This document shows positions 1-8,413 of a DNA stretch of 64,000 nt, in pieces (positions within the stretch are counted from its first letter, which is position 1; each line of letters begins with the position of its first letter). The DNA is from Pseudomonas sp. QS1027 (GTDB lineage Bacteria > Pseudomonadota > Gammaproteobacteria > Pseudomonadales > Pseudomonadaceae): assembly GCF_002814235.1 (NCBI RefSeq), contig NZ_PHSU01000003.1:310001-374000 (forward strand). Direction: 5' to 3'. The notes under the pieces were generated by a model. That model searched no databases, had not been told where the DNA came from, and saw only the letters and a program-made list of their open reading frames with translations. Made by a program: the position numbers and the translations under genes.

Positions 1-143
1 ACGTTGGCGACGTCTTCCAGGGAGACGTCTTCGTTCACGCCGCGTAACGCCGACAGATCTTCTTCCGAGAGGGTCAGCGGCGTGCTCGCACGCAGTTCCG
101 CCCACTCGTTGCGGGTCATTACGAGGTAGTCATCGGGTATCAT
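1..143 (-). CDS. coaA: Type I pantothenate kinase, N-terminal fragment (runs off the left edge)
   Basis: Only the first 47 codons are inside the window; the gene continues leftwards. The start is the ATG at 143-141. The visible peptide contains an RNEWAELR segment, then TLSEEDL, then a GVNEDVSLEDVA segment. These match, in order and spacing, the N-terminus of E. coli type I pantothenate kinase as I remember it (RNQWAALR, TLSEDEI, GINEDLSLEEVA). That enzyme phosphorylates pantothenate with ATP in the first step of coenzyme A synthesis. The P-loop lies outside the window and cannot be checked. The gene is divergent from nadA. Pseudomonads are better known for the unrelated type III kinase CoaX, so a type I gene here is worth noting. 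Confidence 0.7.
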   Translation of the reverse strand, partial: MIPDDYLVMTRNEWAELRASTPLTLSEEDLSALRGVNEDVSLEDVAN

Positions 144-321
144 CGGTTGCCGTCCAGGCCTCTTCAATGGGCGGATTATCCAACGCTTTGCCCCCACTTG
201 TCCGAAGATCAGAATAATCTTTTGAATTCATTGGATATTCTGTAGCCTTGCGGCGCTGCAAAGCAGTCCATGCCTGATGGATTCACTCTCCCGGTCCATA
301 CGTTGCACCTAATATCCCGTC

Positions 322-350
322 TCGGAAAGGGGCGGGGGCCGGGGTATACT
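322..350 (+). promoter_or_regulatory. Candidate sigma-70 promoter of nadA
   Basis: TATACT at 345-350 is a good -10 hexamer, 37 bases before the nadA ATG. A recognisable -35 is poor (TCGGAA at 322-327, 17 bases upstream). The 144-387 gap between the divergent coaA and nadA genes shows no other gene. Confidence 0.4.
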
Positions 351-387
351 CGACTTTCGCGCTCTCGCGCCTGCAGGTCTTGCGAAC

Positions 388-1446
388 ATGACGCAGATTT
401 CCGAACGCCTTCTGGTTCAAGCCCACCTTGATGCCAAGCAACCCAAACCCCTGAGTGCCGCCGAAGAGGCGCAGCTGCGTGCGGATATCGCCGCCGAGCT
501 CAAGGCCCGGGATGCGGTGCTGGTGGCCCACTTCTATTGCGATCCGGTGATCCAGGCCCTGGCCGAGGAGACCGGGGGCTGTGTCTCCGACTCCCTGGAA
601 ATGGCCCGTTTCGGTGCCGCCCATCCGGCCAAGACGGTCCTGGTGGCCGGCGTGCGCTTCATGGGCGAGACCGCCAAGATCCTCACCCCGGAAAAACGCA
701 TCCTGATGCCGACCCTGGAAGCGACCTGTTCGCTGGACCTGGGTTGCCCGGTGGACGAGTTTTCCGCGTTCTGCGATCAGCACCCCGAGCGCACGGTAGT
801 GGTCTATGCCAACACCTCGGCGGCGGTGAAGGCGCGGGCCGACTGGGTGGTGACTTCCAGTTGCGCGCTGGAGATCGTCGAGAGCCTGATGGACAACGGC
901 GAAACCATTCTCTGGGCGCCGGACAAGCACCTGGGGCGCTATATCCAGAAGGAAACCGGCGCCGATATGTTGCTCTGGGACGGTGCCTGCATCGTCCACG
1001 AGGAGTTCAAGTCCAAGCAGTTGGAGGACATGAAGGCGCTGTATCCCGAGGCGGCGATCCTGGTGCACCCCGAGTCGCCGGAGTCGGTGATCGAGCTGGC
1101 CGATGCGGTGGGTTCCACCAGCCAGTTGATCGCGGCGGCGCAGCGTCTGCCGAACAAGACCTTTATCGTGGCTACCGACCGCGGCATTTTCTACAAGATG
1201 CAGCAGCTGTGCCCGGACAAGGTGTTTATCGAGGCGCCAACGGCCGGTAACGGCGCGGCGTGCCGCAGTTGCGCGCATTGCCCGTGGATGGCGATGAATA
1301 CCCTGGAGCGCACCTTGCAGTGCCTGCGCGAGGGCAGCAACGAGATCTTCGTCGACCCGGCGGTGATCCCCCGCGCGGTTCGCCCGCTCAAGCGCATGCT
1401 GGATTTCACCCAGGCGGCGCGGATGAAACTGGCGGGGAATGCCTGA
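388..1446 (+). CDS. nadA: Quinolinate synthase A
   Basis: NadA condenses iminoaspartate (made by NadB) with dihydroxyacetone phosphate to give quinolinate, the committed step of de novo NAD synthesis in the cytoplasm. The protein has 352 residues, the usual length. The three cysteines that ligate the oxygen-sensitive [4Fe-4S] cluster are at C114 (ATCSLDLGC segment), C201 (GACIVHE) and C298, the last within a CRSCAHC motif. This matches the E. coli arrangement of C113, C200 and C297 (family knowledge). The ATG at 388 gives a normal N-terminus. The gene stands alone: bepA lies convergently 17 bases downstream and the upstream neighbour is divergent. Confidence 0.97.
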   Translation: MTQISERLLVQAHLDAKQPKPLSAAEEAQLRADIAAELKARDAVLVAHFYCDPVIQALAEETGGCVSDSLEMARFGAAHPAKTVLVAGVRFMGETAKILTPEKRILMPTLEATCSLDLGCPVDEFSAFCDQHPERTVVVYANTSAAVKARADWVVTSSCALEIVESLMDNGETILWAPDKHLGRYIQKETGADMLLWDGACIVHEEFKSKQLEDMKALYPEAAILVHPESPESVIELADAVGSTSQLIAAAQRLPNKTFIVATDRGIFYKMQQLCPDKVFIEAPTAGNGAACRSCAHCPWMAMNTLERTLQCLREGSNEIFVDPAVIPRAVRPLKRMLDFTQAARMKLAGNA

Positions 1447-1454
1447 CGGGTGTT

Positions 1455-1473
1455 GGGCGGCTGTCAGCCGCCC
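1455..1473. terminator. Hairpin between convergent nadA and bepA
   Basis: A perfect 7-bp inverted repeat (GGGCGGC / GCCGCCC, 5-base loop) lies just after nadA and spans the bepA stop codon. It lacks a clear U-tract on either side, so it is a weak or bidirectional terminator candidate only. Confidence 0.35.
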
Positions 1474-2897
1474 ATCAGATCCTTGACCATGCGCTCCTGA
1501 TCAATCAACTCCTTCTGGCGTGCATCGATGCGTGAGGCCAGTTGGAAGTTCGGCGCGCGGCGCTTGGCGAAGTCCAGCTGCTGGATCGCCTGCTTGAAGT
1601 CGCCCACCAAGGCAAAGTACTCGGCCCGCGCCTGGTGCAGGCCGATGATATTGCCGGCCTGCCCACGGGTTTCGGCGAGCTGATACCAGACATCCGGGTC
1701 ATCCTGGCGAGTCTTCAACAAGTCGTCCAGGCCCTTTTCCGCCTCGGCCGGACGATTCTGCTTGATCAGCAGGTCGATGCGTTCCTGCTTCAGCGGGTAG
1801 CTGGCGGGATATTGCAGCAACATCTTTTCGGTCCGTTGCAGCGCCTCGGGGAACCGACTGGCCGCCGTGTCCAGGTCGATCTGCGCCAGGTTGTAGGTGA
1901 TGTCGTTGGGTGACTTGTCCAGCAGCGGCTTGAGGGTCGCGCGCGCCTCGTTCAACTGCGTGCCCTTGATCTGCGCGATGGCCAGGCCATAACGCGCCAC
2001 ATCGGACTTGGGGTTCTCGTCCAGCTGCGCACGGAAGCGCTTGGCCGCCAGGCCTGGCGAGTCTTCATAGGACAGGATCACCCGCGCCCGGATCAACTGA
2101 TAACGCAGGCTGTCCTCGATACCGCCGGGCTTGGATTGCTCGGCGCGGTTGCGGGTGTCGGCGATCCGTGACTCGGTGACCGGGTGGGTCAGCAGGAATT
2201 CCGGCGGCTTGGCGTCAAAGCGATAGATACGCATCAGGCGCTCGAACATGGTCGGCATCGAGCGTGGGTCGTAACCGGCTTTTTCCAGGGTGAGGATGCC
2301 GATCCGGTCGGCCTCCTGCTCGTTCTGGCGGGAGAAGCGCTGTTTCTCCTGGAACGCCGCGGCCTGGGTGCCGGCGATGGTGGCAATACCGGCATCACCG
2401 CCGCCGGCCGCCGCGATCACGATTCCGGTCAGCAGCGCCGCCATCATCGGCAGTTGCATGCGTTGCTGGGCTTCCACGCCCCGGGCGAAGTGGCGTTGCG
2501 ACAAGTGCGCCAGTTCGTGGGCCAGCACCGCGGCGTACTCGCCCTCGGTCTGGGCGTTGAGGAACAGGCCACCGTTGATCCCGACAATCCCGCCGGGGGC
2601 GGCGAAGGCGTTGAGCTGGTTGCTGTCGATCAGGATGAACACCAGCCGGCGGTCCTGGACCTGGCTGCTTTCCGCCAGCCTGTAGACGGTGGTCTCGACG
2701 TAATCCTTGAGCTGCGGGTCATTGAGTTGCTTGACCTCGCTGCGCAACAGGCTCAGCCAGGCACGGCCCAGCTGGAACTCCTGTTGCGGGGAGACAATGG
2801 CGGAACTGGCGTCGCCGAGTGACGGCAGGTCGTCGGCGAAGCCTGGGGAGGCGAGCAGGCAAGCGAGCGTCAACAGGGTAGGGCGCAGAAAGGTCAT
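1464..2897 (-). CDS. bepA: M48-family periplasmic metalloprotease with TPR domain (BepA/YfgC)
   Basis: BepA is a periplasmic zinc protease and chaperone that helps or clears stalled outer-membrane proteins such as LptD at the BAM complex. The 477-residue product starts with a typical signal peptide (about residues 1-21, ending in GFA before DDLP). The M48 catalytic domain follows, with HELAH at 127-131 and the third zinc ligand in NEQEADRIG near E195. Hydrophobic, glycine-rich segments at about 155-170 fit the BepA active-site loop region. The C-terminal half (about 270-477) is alanine/leucine-rich with TPR-like helices. It is transcribed convergently to nadA. The length and architecture match E. 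coli BepA (487 residues). Confidence 0.93.
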   Translation of the reverse strand: MTFLRPTLLTLACLLASPGFADDLPSLGDASSAIVSPQQEFQLGRAWLSLLRSEVKQLNDPQLKDYVETTVYRLAESSQVQDRRLVFILIDSNQLNAFAAPGGIVGINGGLFLNAQTEGEYAAVLAHELAHLSQRHFARGVEAQQRMQLPMMAALLTGIVIAAAGGGDAGIATIAGTQAAAFQEKQRFSRQNEQEADRIGILTLEKAGYDPRSMPTMFERLMRIYRFDAKPPEFLLTHPVTESRIADTRNRAEQSKPGGIEDSLRYQLIRARVILSYEDSPGLAAKRFRAQLDENPKSDVARYGLAIAQIKGTQLNEARATLKPLLDKSPNDITYNLAQIDLDTAASRFPEALQRTEKMLLQYPASYPLKQERIDLLIKQNRPAEAEKGLDDLLKTRQDDPDVWYQLAETRGQAGNIIGLHQARAEYFALVGDFKQAIQQLDFAKRRAPNFQLASRIDARQKELIDQERMVKDLMGG

Positions 2898-3025
2898 GCA
2901 CAGGGCTCTGGTCGGGCAAAGTCCTTACTGTAGCCGGACACTGGGCTTGCGACCAGAGCTGCTTCCACTTGGGGTATTCTAGGCGCTTCGAACCGACCAT
3001 CCGGCAGCGCGCCAGGAGTGAAGCA

Positions 3026-3265
3026 ATGACCGAAGTTGTAGAGCACGACGCCGAGCTGGACGCCAGTGGCCTGAACTGCCCGCTGCCGTTGCTCAAGGCC
3101 AAGCTGGAGCTCAATCGCCTGGCCAGCGGCGCGGTGCTCAAGGTGATTGCCACCGACGCCGGATCGCAGCGCGATTTTCGGACTTTCGCCAGGCTTGCCG
3201 GACATGTCCTGATTCATGAAGAGGAAGCGTCCGGCGTTTACCGCTACTGGTTGCGCAAGGCCTGA
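3026..3265 (+). CDS. TusA/SirA-family sulfur carrier (PA1006-like)
   Basis: A 79-residue TusA-like protein with a single cysteine in the conserved NCPLPLLK motif (C18), the residue that carries a persulfide in this family. I chose the ATG at 3026 because AGGAG sits 10 bases upstream; an in-frame ATG at 2969 would add 19 residues not seen in the family. In P. aeruginosa the gene at this locus (PA1006, same neighbours bepA and bcp) has been linked to molybdenum homeostasis and nitrate assimilation; extending that role to this gene is inference. It is divergent from bepA and convergent with bcp, with 7 bases between. Confidence 0.88.
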   Translation: MTEVVEHDAELDASGLNCPLPLLKAKLELNRLASGAVLKVIATDAGSQRDFRTFARLAGHVLIHEEEASGVYRYWLRKA

Positions 3266-3272
3266 CGCAGGC

Positions 3273-3746
3273 TCAGGCCTTGTTCAGCGCCTGGGCTGCC
3301 GCGAGTACCGCGTCGACATGGCCCGGTACCTTCACGCCACGCCATTCCTGGCGCAACACACCGTTGGCATCGATCAGGAAGGTGCTGCGGTCCACGCCCA
3401 GGTATTCCTTGCCGTAGAGCTTCTTCAACTTGATCACGTCGAACAGCTGGCAGACGGCTTCGTCCTTGTCACTGATCAGCTCGAACGGGAATTCCTGCTT
3501 GCCCTTGAAGTTCTCGTGGGACTTCAGGCTGTCGCGGGACACGCCGAAGACTTCGGTGTTGGCGGCCTGGAAGGCGGCGAACTGGTCACGAAAGCCCTGG
3601 CCCTCGGTGGTGCAGCCCGGGGTGCTGTCCTTGGGGTAGAAATAGATCACCACCTGCTTGCCCTTGAGGTCGGCGAGGCTGACGGTCTGCCCGCTGGTGG
3701 CCTGGGCCTGGAAATCGGCGACGGGTTGATCGATAACGACGGCCAT
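3273..3746 (-). CDS. bcp: Thioredoxin-dependent peroxiredoxin (BCP/PrxQ)
   Basis: A cytoplasmic peroxidase that reduces hydrogen and organic peroxides using thioredoxin. At 157 residues it has the family length. The peroxidatic cysteine is C45 in STPGCTTE, preceded by the FYPKD strand, and the conserved arginine lies in GVSRDS. The resolving cysteine that PrxQ proteins carry five residues later is absent (glutamine at 50), so this is a 1-Cys-type active site. Another cysteine, near residue 99 (DEAVCQLF), might act instead. It follows gcvR by 10 bases on the same strand and is probably co-transcribed with it. Confidence 0.93.
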   Translation of the reverse strand: MAVVIDQPVADFQAQATSGQTVSLADLKGKQVVIYFYPKDSTPGCTTEGQGFRDQFAAFQAANTEVFGVSRDSLKSHENFKGKQEFPFELISDKDEAVCQLFDVIKLKKLYGKEYLGVDRSTFLIDANGVLRQEWRGVKVPGHVDAVLAAAQALNKA

Positions 3747-3756
3747 GGGAGTTTCC

Positions 3757-4317
3757 TTACATTGGGTTCTGTGGGCGCCACGGTTCGATCAGCGCGTCGA
3801 GGTTCATCGCGTCGGCGAAGTCCAGGAACTGATCGCGCAACCAGCTGATCTGCACGCCGGCAGGCAGGGTCACGGTAAAGGTGGCGTTGAGCATGGTGCC
3901 GCCGGTCTGGGGCGCCAGGTAGGTGTCGCAGGTCAGGTTTTCCAGCTCGACGTTGTGGTCCATGAAGAACTGGCACAACTCGTTGATGATGTCCGAGCGA
4001 TAGGCCGAGCTGACATAAGCGACGTACGGCAGTGCCTGGGGACGACTCTCCAGGGCACCGCTGCGCACCACGCTGACGATGAAGGCGTGCTTCTTCGCCA
4101 GGTTCGGCAGGCCGGCTTCCAGGCGCGCCAGGGCGTCCCAGCTGCCGGAAATCTGCAGGACCAGCGCGCTGTACTCGCCATGGCGGGTCAGGCGCGAGGT
4201 TACGACGGCGCAGCGATTTTCATGGCTGGCGCGGCACAGGACGTTGGTCAGCTCCATGGGGTTGGCGCCGAGGGCACTGATAACAAGGAATTGTTCGCGG
4301 ACTGTGGGGGTGGACAT
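3757..4317 (-). CDS. gcvR: Glycine cleavage system transcriptional repressor GcvR (tandem ACT domains)
   Basis: GcvR is an ACT-domain regulator that in E. coli binds the activator GcvA and blocks glycine-cleavage gene expression when glycine is low. The 186-residue product shows two ACT-like modules: one near residues 8-80 (REQFLVISALGANPMELTNV) and one near 90-175 (KHAFIVSVVRSG, then YLAPQTGGTMLNATFTV). No DNA-binding domain is present, as expected. It is divergent from dapA across a 327-base gap and leads a short operon with bcp. The assignment rests on ACT architecture and on the conserved gcvR-dapA-bamC neighbourhood. Confidence 0.88.
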   Translation of the reverse strand: MSTPTVREQFLVISALGANPMELTNVLCRASHENRCAVVTSRLTRHGEYSALVLQISGSWDALARLEAGLPNLAKKHAFIVSVVRSGALESRPQALPYVAYVSSAYRSDIINELCQFFMDHNVELENLTCDTYLAPQTGGTMLNATFTVTLPAGVQISWLRDQFLDFADAMNLDALIEPWRPQNPM

Positions 4318-4644
4318 GCAGCATTCCTAAAGCGATGAGCGGTCAGTACCTTGGGGGCAGTCAGGGGCTGGGTTCGGGTATCCGGATGCGGATGGCGAGG
4401 CCTGGAATCGAGCGCTGATGCCGGTTGCCGCCTCGCAGAGGACGGGCGGCGGCCAGGCCGGAGCGGGCTTCGGGCAGCGAAAATGGAGGCTGGAACCCGG
4501 CACATGAGCGACTCAGTACCGATCAAAGTCTGAAGGGTAGCGAAAACCTGCGCTCAGGGGAATGCTCATAGACAGTACTTCGCTTGTACAAGCCTGATGG
4601 CGCCAGTACCATTACCGCTCTCTTTTTCCGGCAGGAGCGGTTGC
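4318..4644. promoter_or_regulatory. gcvR-dapA divergent intergenic region with dapA promoter
   Basis: No gene is supported in this 327-base gap. A plausible sigma-70 promoter for dapA is TTGTAC (4584-4589), a 17-base spacer, then TACCAT (4607-4612). The -35 lies inside a perfect 12-base palindrome, GCTTGTACAAGC (4582-4593), which could be an operator. An AGGAG ribosome site at 4633-4637 precedes the dapA ATG. The rest of the gap shows nothing recognisable. Confidence 0.45.
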
Positions 4645-5523
4645 ATGATTGCGGGCAGTATGGTGGCACTGGTCACACCCATGGATGCACAGGGTCGTCT
4701 TGACTGGGACAGCCTGAGCAAACTGGTGGACTTCCACCTGCAAAACGGCACCAACGCCATTGTCGCGGTCGGCACCACGGGTGAATCGGCCACTCTCGAT
4801 GTGAACGAGCATATCGAAGTGATTCGTCGCGTGGTCGACCAGGTGGCAGGTCGTATCCCGGTGATCGCCGGTACGGGCGCCAATTCGACGCGTGAAGCGA
4901 TCGAACTGACCACCAACGCGAAAACCGCTGGCGCCGACGCGTGCCTGCTGGTGACTCCTTATTACAACAAGCCGACCCAGGAAGGCCTGTACCAGCATTT
5001 CCGCGCTGTTGCCGAAGCTGTCGACATCCCGCAGATCCTCTACAACGTTCCGGGCCGTACTGCGTGCGACATGCAGGCCGAGACCGTGATCCGCCTGTCG
5101 AGCGTACCGAACATCATCGGCATCAAGGAAGCCACCGGCGACCTGGCGCGAGCCAAGGCGATCCTGGCCGGTGTGAGCAGCGATTTCCTGGTGTATTCCG
5201 GTGATGACGCCACCGCGGTCGAGCTGATCCTGCTCGGCGGCAAGGGCAACATCTCGGTGACCGCCAACGTTGCACCCCGTGAAATGAGCGCGATGTGCGC
5301 TGCGGCCATGGCCGGCAAGGCCGATGAGGCCCGGGCGATCCACGAAAAACTGATGCCGCTGAACAAGACCCTGTTCATCGAATCCAACCCTATCCCCGTG
5401 AAATGGGCACTGCATGAGATGGGCTTGATGCCGGACGGTATCCGTCTGCCGCTCACCTGGCTCAGTGCTGCCTGTCACGAACCGCTGCGGCAGGCCATGC
5501 GCCAGTCCGGCGTCCTGGTTTAA
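4645..5523 (+). CDS. dapA: 4-hydroxy-tetrahydrodipicolinate synthase
   Basis: DapA condenses pyruvate with aspartate semialdehyde, the first committed step toward diaminopimelate and lysine. From the ATG at 4645 the protein has 292 residues, the E. coli length, and the active-site residues fall at the E. coli positions: Schiff-base lysine K161 (GIKEATGD), Y133 and R138 (LYNVPGRTA), and the GTTGES loop at 43-48. An in-frame start at 4597 would add 16 unsupported residues, and the AGGAG ribosome site favours 4645. It leads a probable operon dapA-bamC-MBL-purC with tight spacing. Confidence 0.97.
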   Translation: MIAGSMVALVTPMDAQGRLDWDSLSKLVDFHLQNGTNAIVAVGTTGESATLDVNEHIEVIRRVVDQVAGRIPVIAGTGANSTREAIELTTNAKTAGADACLLVTPYYNKPTQEGLYQHFRAVAEAVDIPQILYNVPGRTACDMQAETVIRLSSVPNIIGIKEATGDLARAKAILAGVSSDFLVYSGDDATAVELILLGGKGNISVTANVAPREMSAMCAAAMAGKADEARAIHEKLMPLNKTLFIESNPIPVKWALHEMGLMPDGIRLPLTWLSAACHEPLRQAMRQSGVLV

Positions 5524-5540
5524 TTGAGGAAATACCCCGC

Positions 5541-6644
5541 ATGAAGCGATTGGCCGGACTTTCTGCACTTGCCTTGATTATCTCCAGCACCAGTGGCTGC
5601 GCCTGGCTGTGGGGCCCGGAAGGTTATTTCCGCGACCGCGGCAGCGACTACCTGGACTCGAAACAAATACCGGCCATGCAATTGCCGGCGGACGTCAGTA
5701 CCAGCAAACGTCTTGACCCGTTGCTGCCGATTCCGCGCAACGTTGCCGACGACACCGCCAAGGGCCCGTTCGAAGTGCCGCGTCCGCTGCCTTTGCAGGT
5801 TGCGGCCAGCGCCAGCGACTACAGCCTGCAGAAAAGCGGCGATTCGCATTGGGTCATGGCCCAGCACACGCCGGCCGAAGTCTGGCCTGTGGCTTTGCAG
5901 TTCTTCCAGGACAACGGTTTCCGGATCGACGCGCAACGCCCACAGACCGGTGAATTCACCACGGCCTGGCAGCGTTCCAGCGAACTCTCGGCAGCCATGG
6001 GCAAGCGCCTCGCGGCGGGTGACAACGAAACCCGCGTGCGGGTCCGTATCGAGCCTGGCGTGCAGCGCAATACCAGCGAAGTCTACGTGGTCAGCGCCCA
6101 GCGCCCGGCCGGTAGCACCGCCAACGTCGACTTCACTGCGCATTCGGTCAACCTCGGCGTGGATTCGGCCCTGGTCGACGAAATGCTCTCGAGCATGAGC
6201 CGCAGCGCCGAGAAGGGCGGTTCGGTGTCCTTGCTGGCCGCGCGTGATTTCGATACCCCGAGCCGTGTCAGCCTGAGCCAGGACGGCAGCGGCAACCCGG
6301 TGCTCAACGTCGGTGAAGACCTCGACCGTGCCTGGTCGAGTGTCGGCCGCGCGCTGGAGCAGGGCGAGTGGCGTGTCGAAGACATCAACCGTACCCTGGG
6401 CCTCTACTACATCAACCTGGCGGAAAAAGCCGAGAAGAAGAACGACGAGCCTGGCTTCTTCGCCCGTATGTTCGGCAGCAAGCCGAGCAAGGAAGAGATC
6501 GAAACCCGCGCCGTGCGTTATCAGGTTCGCCTGAGCAAGGTCGGCGACAACGTTCAGGTCACCGTCGAGAAAGACATCAACACCGTGGCACCGGCCGATG
6601 TGGCCCGTCGGGTGTTGGGCGTGATTCAAGACAACCTGGGCTGA
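5541..6644 (+). CDS. bamC: Outer-membrane protein assembly lipoprotein BamC (NlpB)
   Basis: BamC is an accessory lipoprotein of the BAM complex, which inserts beta-barrel proteins in the outer membrane. The 367-residue product starts with a lipoprotein signal peptide whose likely lipidated cysteine is C20 (STSGC). A long, poorly structured N-terminal segment follows, rich in PADVS and RPLPLQ stretches, and then two helix-grip-like domains (about 95-210 and 245-365). It begins 18 bases after dapA, the same dapA-bamC pairing seen in E. coli (dapA-nlpB). Sequence conservation in BamC is low, so the neighbourhood carries part of the assignment. Confidence 0.9.
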   Translation: MKRLAGLSALALIISSTSGCAWLWGPEGYFRDRGSDYLDSKQIPAMQLPADVSTSKRLDPLLPIPRNVADDTAKGPFEVPRPLPLQVAASASDYSLQKSGDSHWVMAQHTPAEVWPVALQFFQDNGFRIDAQRPQTGEFTTAWQRSSELSAAMGKRLAAGDNETRVRVRIEPGVQRNTSEVYVVSAQRPAGSTANVDFTAHSVNLGVDSALVDEMLSSMSRSAEKGGSVSLLAARDFDTPSRVSLSQDGSGNPVLNVGEDLDRAWSSVGRALEQGEWRVEDINRTLGLYYINLAEKAEKKNDEPGFFARMFGSKPSKEEIETRAVRYQVRLSKVGDNVQVTVEKDINTVAPADVARRVLGVIQDNLG

Positions 6645-6647
6645 TCG

Positions 6648-7448
6648 GTGCGCTTTGCCGTTCTCGGCAGTGGTAGCCAAGGGAACGGCACGCTGATCGC
6701 CAGTGAAGACACGCTGATCCTGGTCGATTGTGGTTTCTCGCTGCGGGAAACCGAGCGACGTCTGGCGCGCCTTGGGGTGAGTCCGACGCAACTGAGCGCG
6801 ATTCTGGTGACCCACGAACATGCCGACCACGTGCATGGCGTGGGTTTGCTGTCTCGGCGCTACAATCTACCGGTGTATCTGAGCCGTGGCACCTTGCGCG
6901 GCCTGCGCAAGCCCATCGAGCCAGCGGGTTTCGTGGCGGGTGGCGAGACCTTGCAGATTGGCGGCTTGAGCATCGAAGTGGTGTCGGTAGCCCACGATGC
7001 CCTTGAGCCGACGCAGTATGTGTTCAGTGACGGTCGGCGGCGTTTCGGCCTGCTGACCGACCTGGGTTCCTATTGTGGCAGGGTCATGGACAGCTACAGC
7101 GGTCTCGATGCCTTGATGATCGAGTCCAACCATTGTCGCGATCTGCTGGGTCGTGGGCATTACCCGGCCTTTCTCAAGCAGCGGGTCGGTGGTGAACTGG
7201 GACATTTGAACAACCACCAGGCCGCGAGCCTGGTGGCCGAGTTGGGCTGGCAGGACCTGCAACACCTGGTACTGGCCCACCTGAGCAGCAAGAACAACCT
7301 GCCGCGGCTGGCCCGGCAATGTTTTGTCGACACCCTTGGGTGCGACCCGGACTGGCTGCAATTGGCCGATCAAGATTCAGGGCTCGACTGGCGACATATC
7401 GCCTGGCCCAACAACTTAACAAGCGGAGCCCATCATGGAAAAACGTGA
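6648..7448 (+). CDS. MBL-fold metallohydrolase (YycJ/WalJ-like)
   Basis: A 266-residue metallo-beta-lactamase-fold protein. The zinc motif THEHADH (HxHxDH at 56-61) follows the N-terminal [11 protein letters not shown] and VDCGFS segments, a combination typical of the YycJ subgroup. A later histidine in [10 protein letters not shown] and one in LAHLSSKNN complete likely metal sites. The substrate is unknown; YycJ-group enzymes are thought to act on DNA or phosphodiesters. The start is the GTG at 6648, four bases after the bamC stop. The 3' end overlaps purC by 14 bases, which suggests translational coupling. Confidence 0.85.
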   Translation: MRFAVLGSGSQGNGTLIASEDTLILVDCGFSLRETERRLARLGVSPTQLSAILVTHEHADHVHGVGLLSRRYNLPVYLSRGTLRGLRKPIEPAGFVAGGETLQIGGLSIEVVSVAHDALEPTQYVFSDGRRRFGLLTDLGSYCGRVMDSYSGLDALMIESNHCRDLLGRGHYPAFLKQRVGGELGHLNNHQAASLVAELGWQDLQHLVLAHLSSKNNLPRLARQCFVDTLGCDPDWLQLADQDSGLDWRHIAWPNNLTSGAHHGKT

Positions 7449-8145
7449 AGAACTCTACCGCGGCAAAGCCAAGTCGGTTTACAAGACCGATGACGCCGAC
7501 CGTTTGATCCTGCTGTTTCGCAACGACACCTCGGCGTTCGACGGCAAGCGTATCGAACAACTGGACCGCAAGGGCATGGTGAACAACAAGTTCAACGCCT
7601 TCATCATGCAGAAGCTCGAAGCGGCCGGTATCCCTACCCAGTTCGACAAGCTGCTGGGCGACAACGAATGCCTGGTGAAGAAGCTCGACATGATCCCGGT
7701 GGAATGCGTGGTGCGTAACTACGCGGCCGGCAGCCTGGTCAAGCGCCTGGGCGTGGAAGAGGGCCTGAAGCTCAACCCTTACACCTTCGAACTGTTCCTC
7801 AAGGACGACGCCAAGGGCGACCCGTTCATCAACGAATCCCACGTCGTGGCGTTCGGTTGGGGCACTGCCGAGCAATTGGCGAAGATGAAAGAGCTGTCGC
7901 TCAAGGTCAACGAAGTGCTGAGCCAGCTGTTCGACGAAGCCGGCCTGCTGCTGGTGGACTTCAAGCTGGAATTCGGCGTATTCCACGGCCAGATCGTGCT
8001 GGGCGACGAGTTCAGCCCGGACGGCTGCCGCCTGTGGGACAAGGAAACACGCAAGAAGATGGACAAGGACCGCTTCCGCCAGGGCCTCGGTGATGTCATC
8101 GAAGCCTACGAAGAAGTCGCCAACCGTCTGGGCGTACCGCTGTAA
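7435..8145 (+). CDS. purC: Phosphoribosylaminoimidazole-succinocarboxamide synthase (SAICAR synthetase)
   Basis: PurC ligates aspartate to CAIR with ATP, a step of de novo purine synthesis. The 236-residue product has the expected features: N-terminal [14 protein letters not shown], the [10 protein letters not shown] loop, [13 protein letters not shown], and the C-terminal DFKLEFG and [12 protein letters not shown] metal/ATP site. Length and motifs match E. coli PurC (237 residues). It is the last gene of the dapA-bamC-MBL-purC run. tRNA-Ser follows about 85 bases downstream. Confidence 0.97.
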   Translation: MEKREELYRGKAKSVYKTDDADRLILLFRNDTSAFDGKRIEQLDRKGMVNNKFNAFIMQKLEAAGIPTQFDKLLGDNECLVKKLDMIPVECVVRNYAAGSLVKRLGVEEGLKLNPYTFELFLKDDAKGDPFINESHVVAFGWGTAEQLAKMKELSLKVNEVLSQLFDEAGLLLVDFKLEFGVFHGQIVLGDEFSPDGCRLWDKETRKKMDKDRFRQGLGDVIEAYEEVANRLGVPL

Positions 8146-8190
8146 TCGACGCAAGCATCTGATAGCACGTAATTTTTTTGCAGTTGGGGC

Positions 8191-8219
8191 TTCGCTTCCG
8201 GCAAAAGTGTTGTTATGAT
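8191..8219 (+). promoter_or_regulatory. Candidate promoter of tRNA-Ser
   Basis: TATGAT at 8214-8219 is a good -10 box 10 bases before the tRNA. The matching -35 at 17-base spacing is TTCGCT (8191-8196). The GC-rich GCGCGCC that follows resembles a stringent-control discriminator. Confidence 0.4.
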
Positions 8220-8229
8220 GCGCGCCGTT

Positions 8230-8319
8230 GGAGAGATGCCAGAGTGGCCGAATGGGACGGATTCGAAATCCGTTGTACCTTCACCGGTACCTAGGGTTCG
8301 AATCCCTATCTCTCCGCCA
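8230..8319 (+). tRNA. tRNA-Ser (anticodon CGA)
   Basis: The 90-base sequence folds as a class II tRNA with encoded CCA. The acceptor stem pairs GGAGAGA with TCTCTCC. The anticodon stem ACGGA/TCCGT encloses the loop TTCGAAA, giving anticodon CGA, which reads UCG. A long variable arm (TGTACCTTCACCGGTACC region) identifies serine, and the T arm is GGGTTCGAATCCC. A strong terminator follows. The 3' half is a classic integration target, and accessory genes do begin just downstream. Confidence 0.96.
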
Positions 8320-8326
8320 TATATAG

Positions 8327-8363
8327 AAAAACCCCTGAAATCGTGAGATTTCAGGGGTTTTTT
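8327..8363 (+). terminator. Rho-independent terminator of tRNA-Ser
   Basis: A long inverted repeat (AAAACCCCTGAAATC / GATTTCAGGGGTTTT, loop GTGA) is followed by a T run. It would also work on the minus strand, ending transcription of the antitoxin gene that converges from the right. Confidence 0.9.
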
Positions 8364-8413
8364 CGTTATGGGAGAAATTTGTTCTGGCACGTGCAGCTTA
8401 GGTTCGCAGGAAA

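Noticed and set aside
4597..4644. Longer dapA with 16 extra residues
   Set aside because: The extra part lies upstream of the AGGAG site and is absent from the family; the ATG at 4645 restores the E. coli numbering of K161.
5520..6836. A 438-codon minus-strand frame over bamC
   Set aside because: The bamC frame has a lipoprotein signal and a conserved neighbourhood; the minus frame is its shadow.
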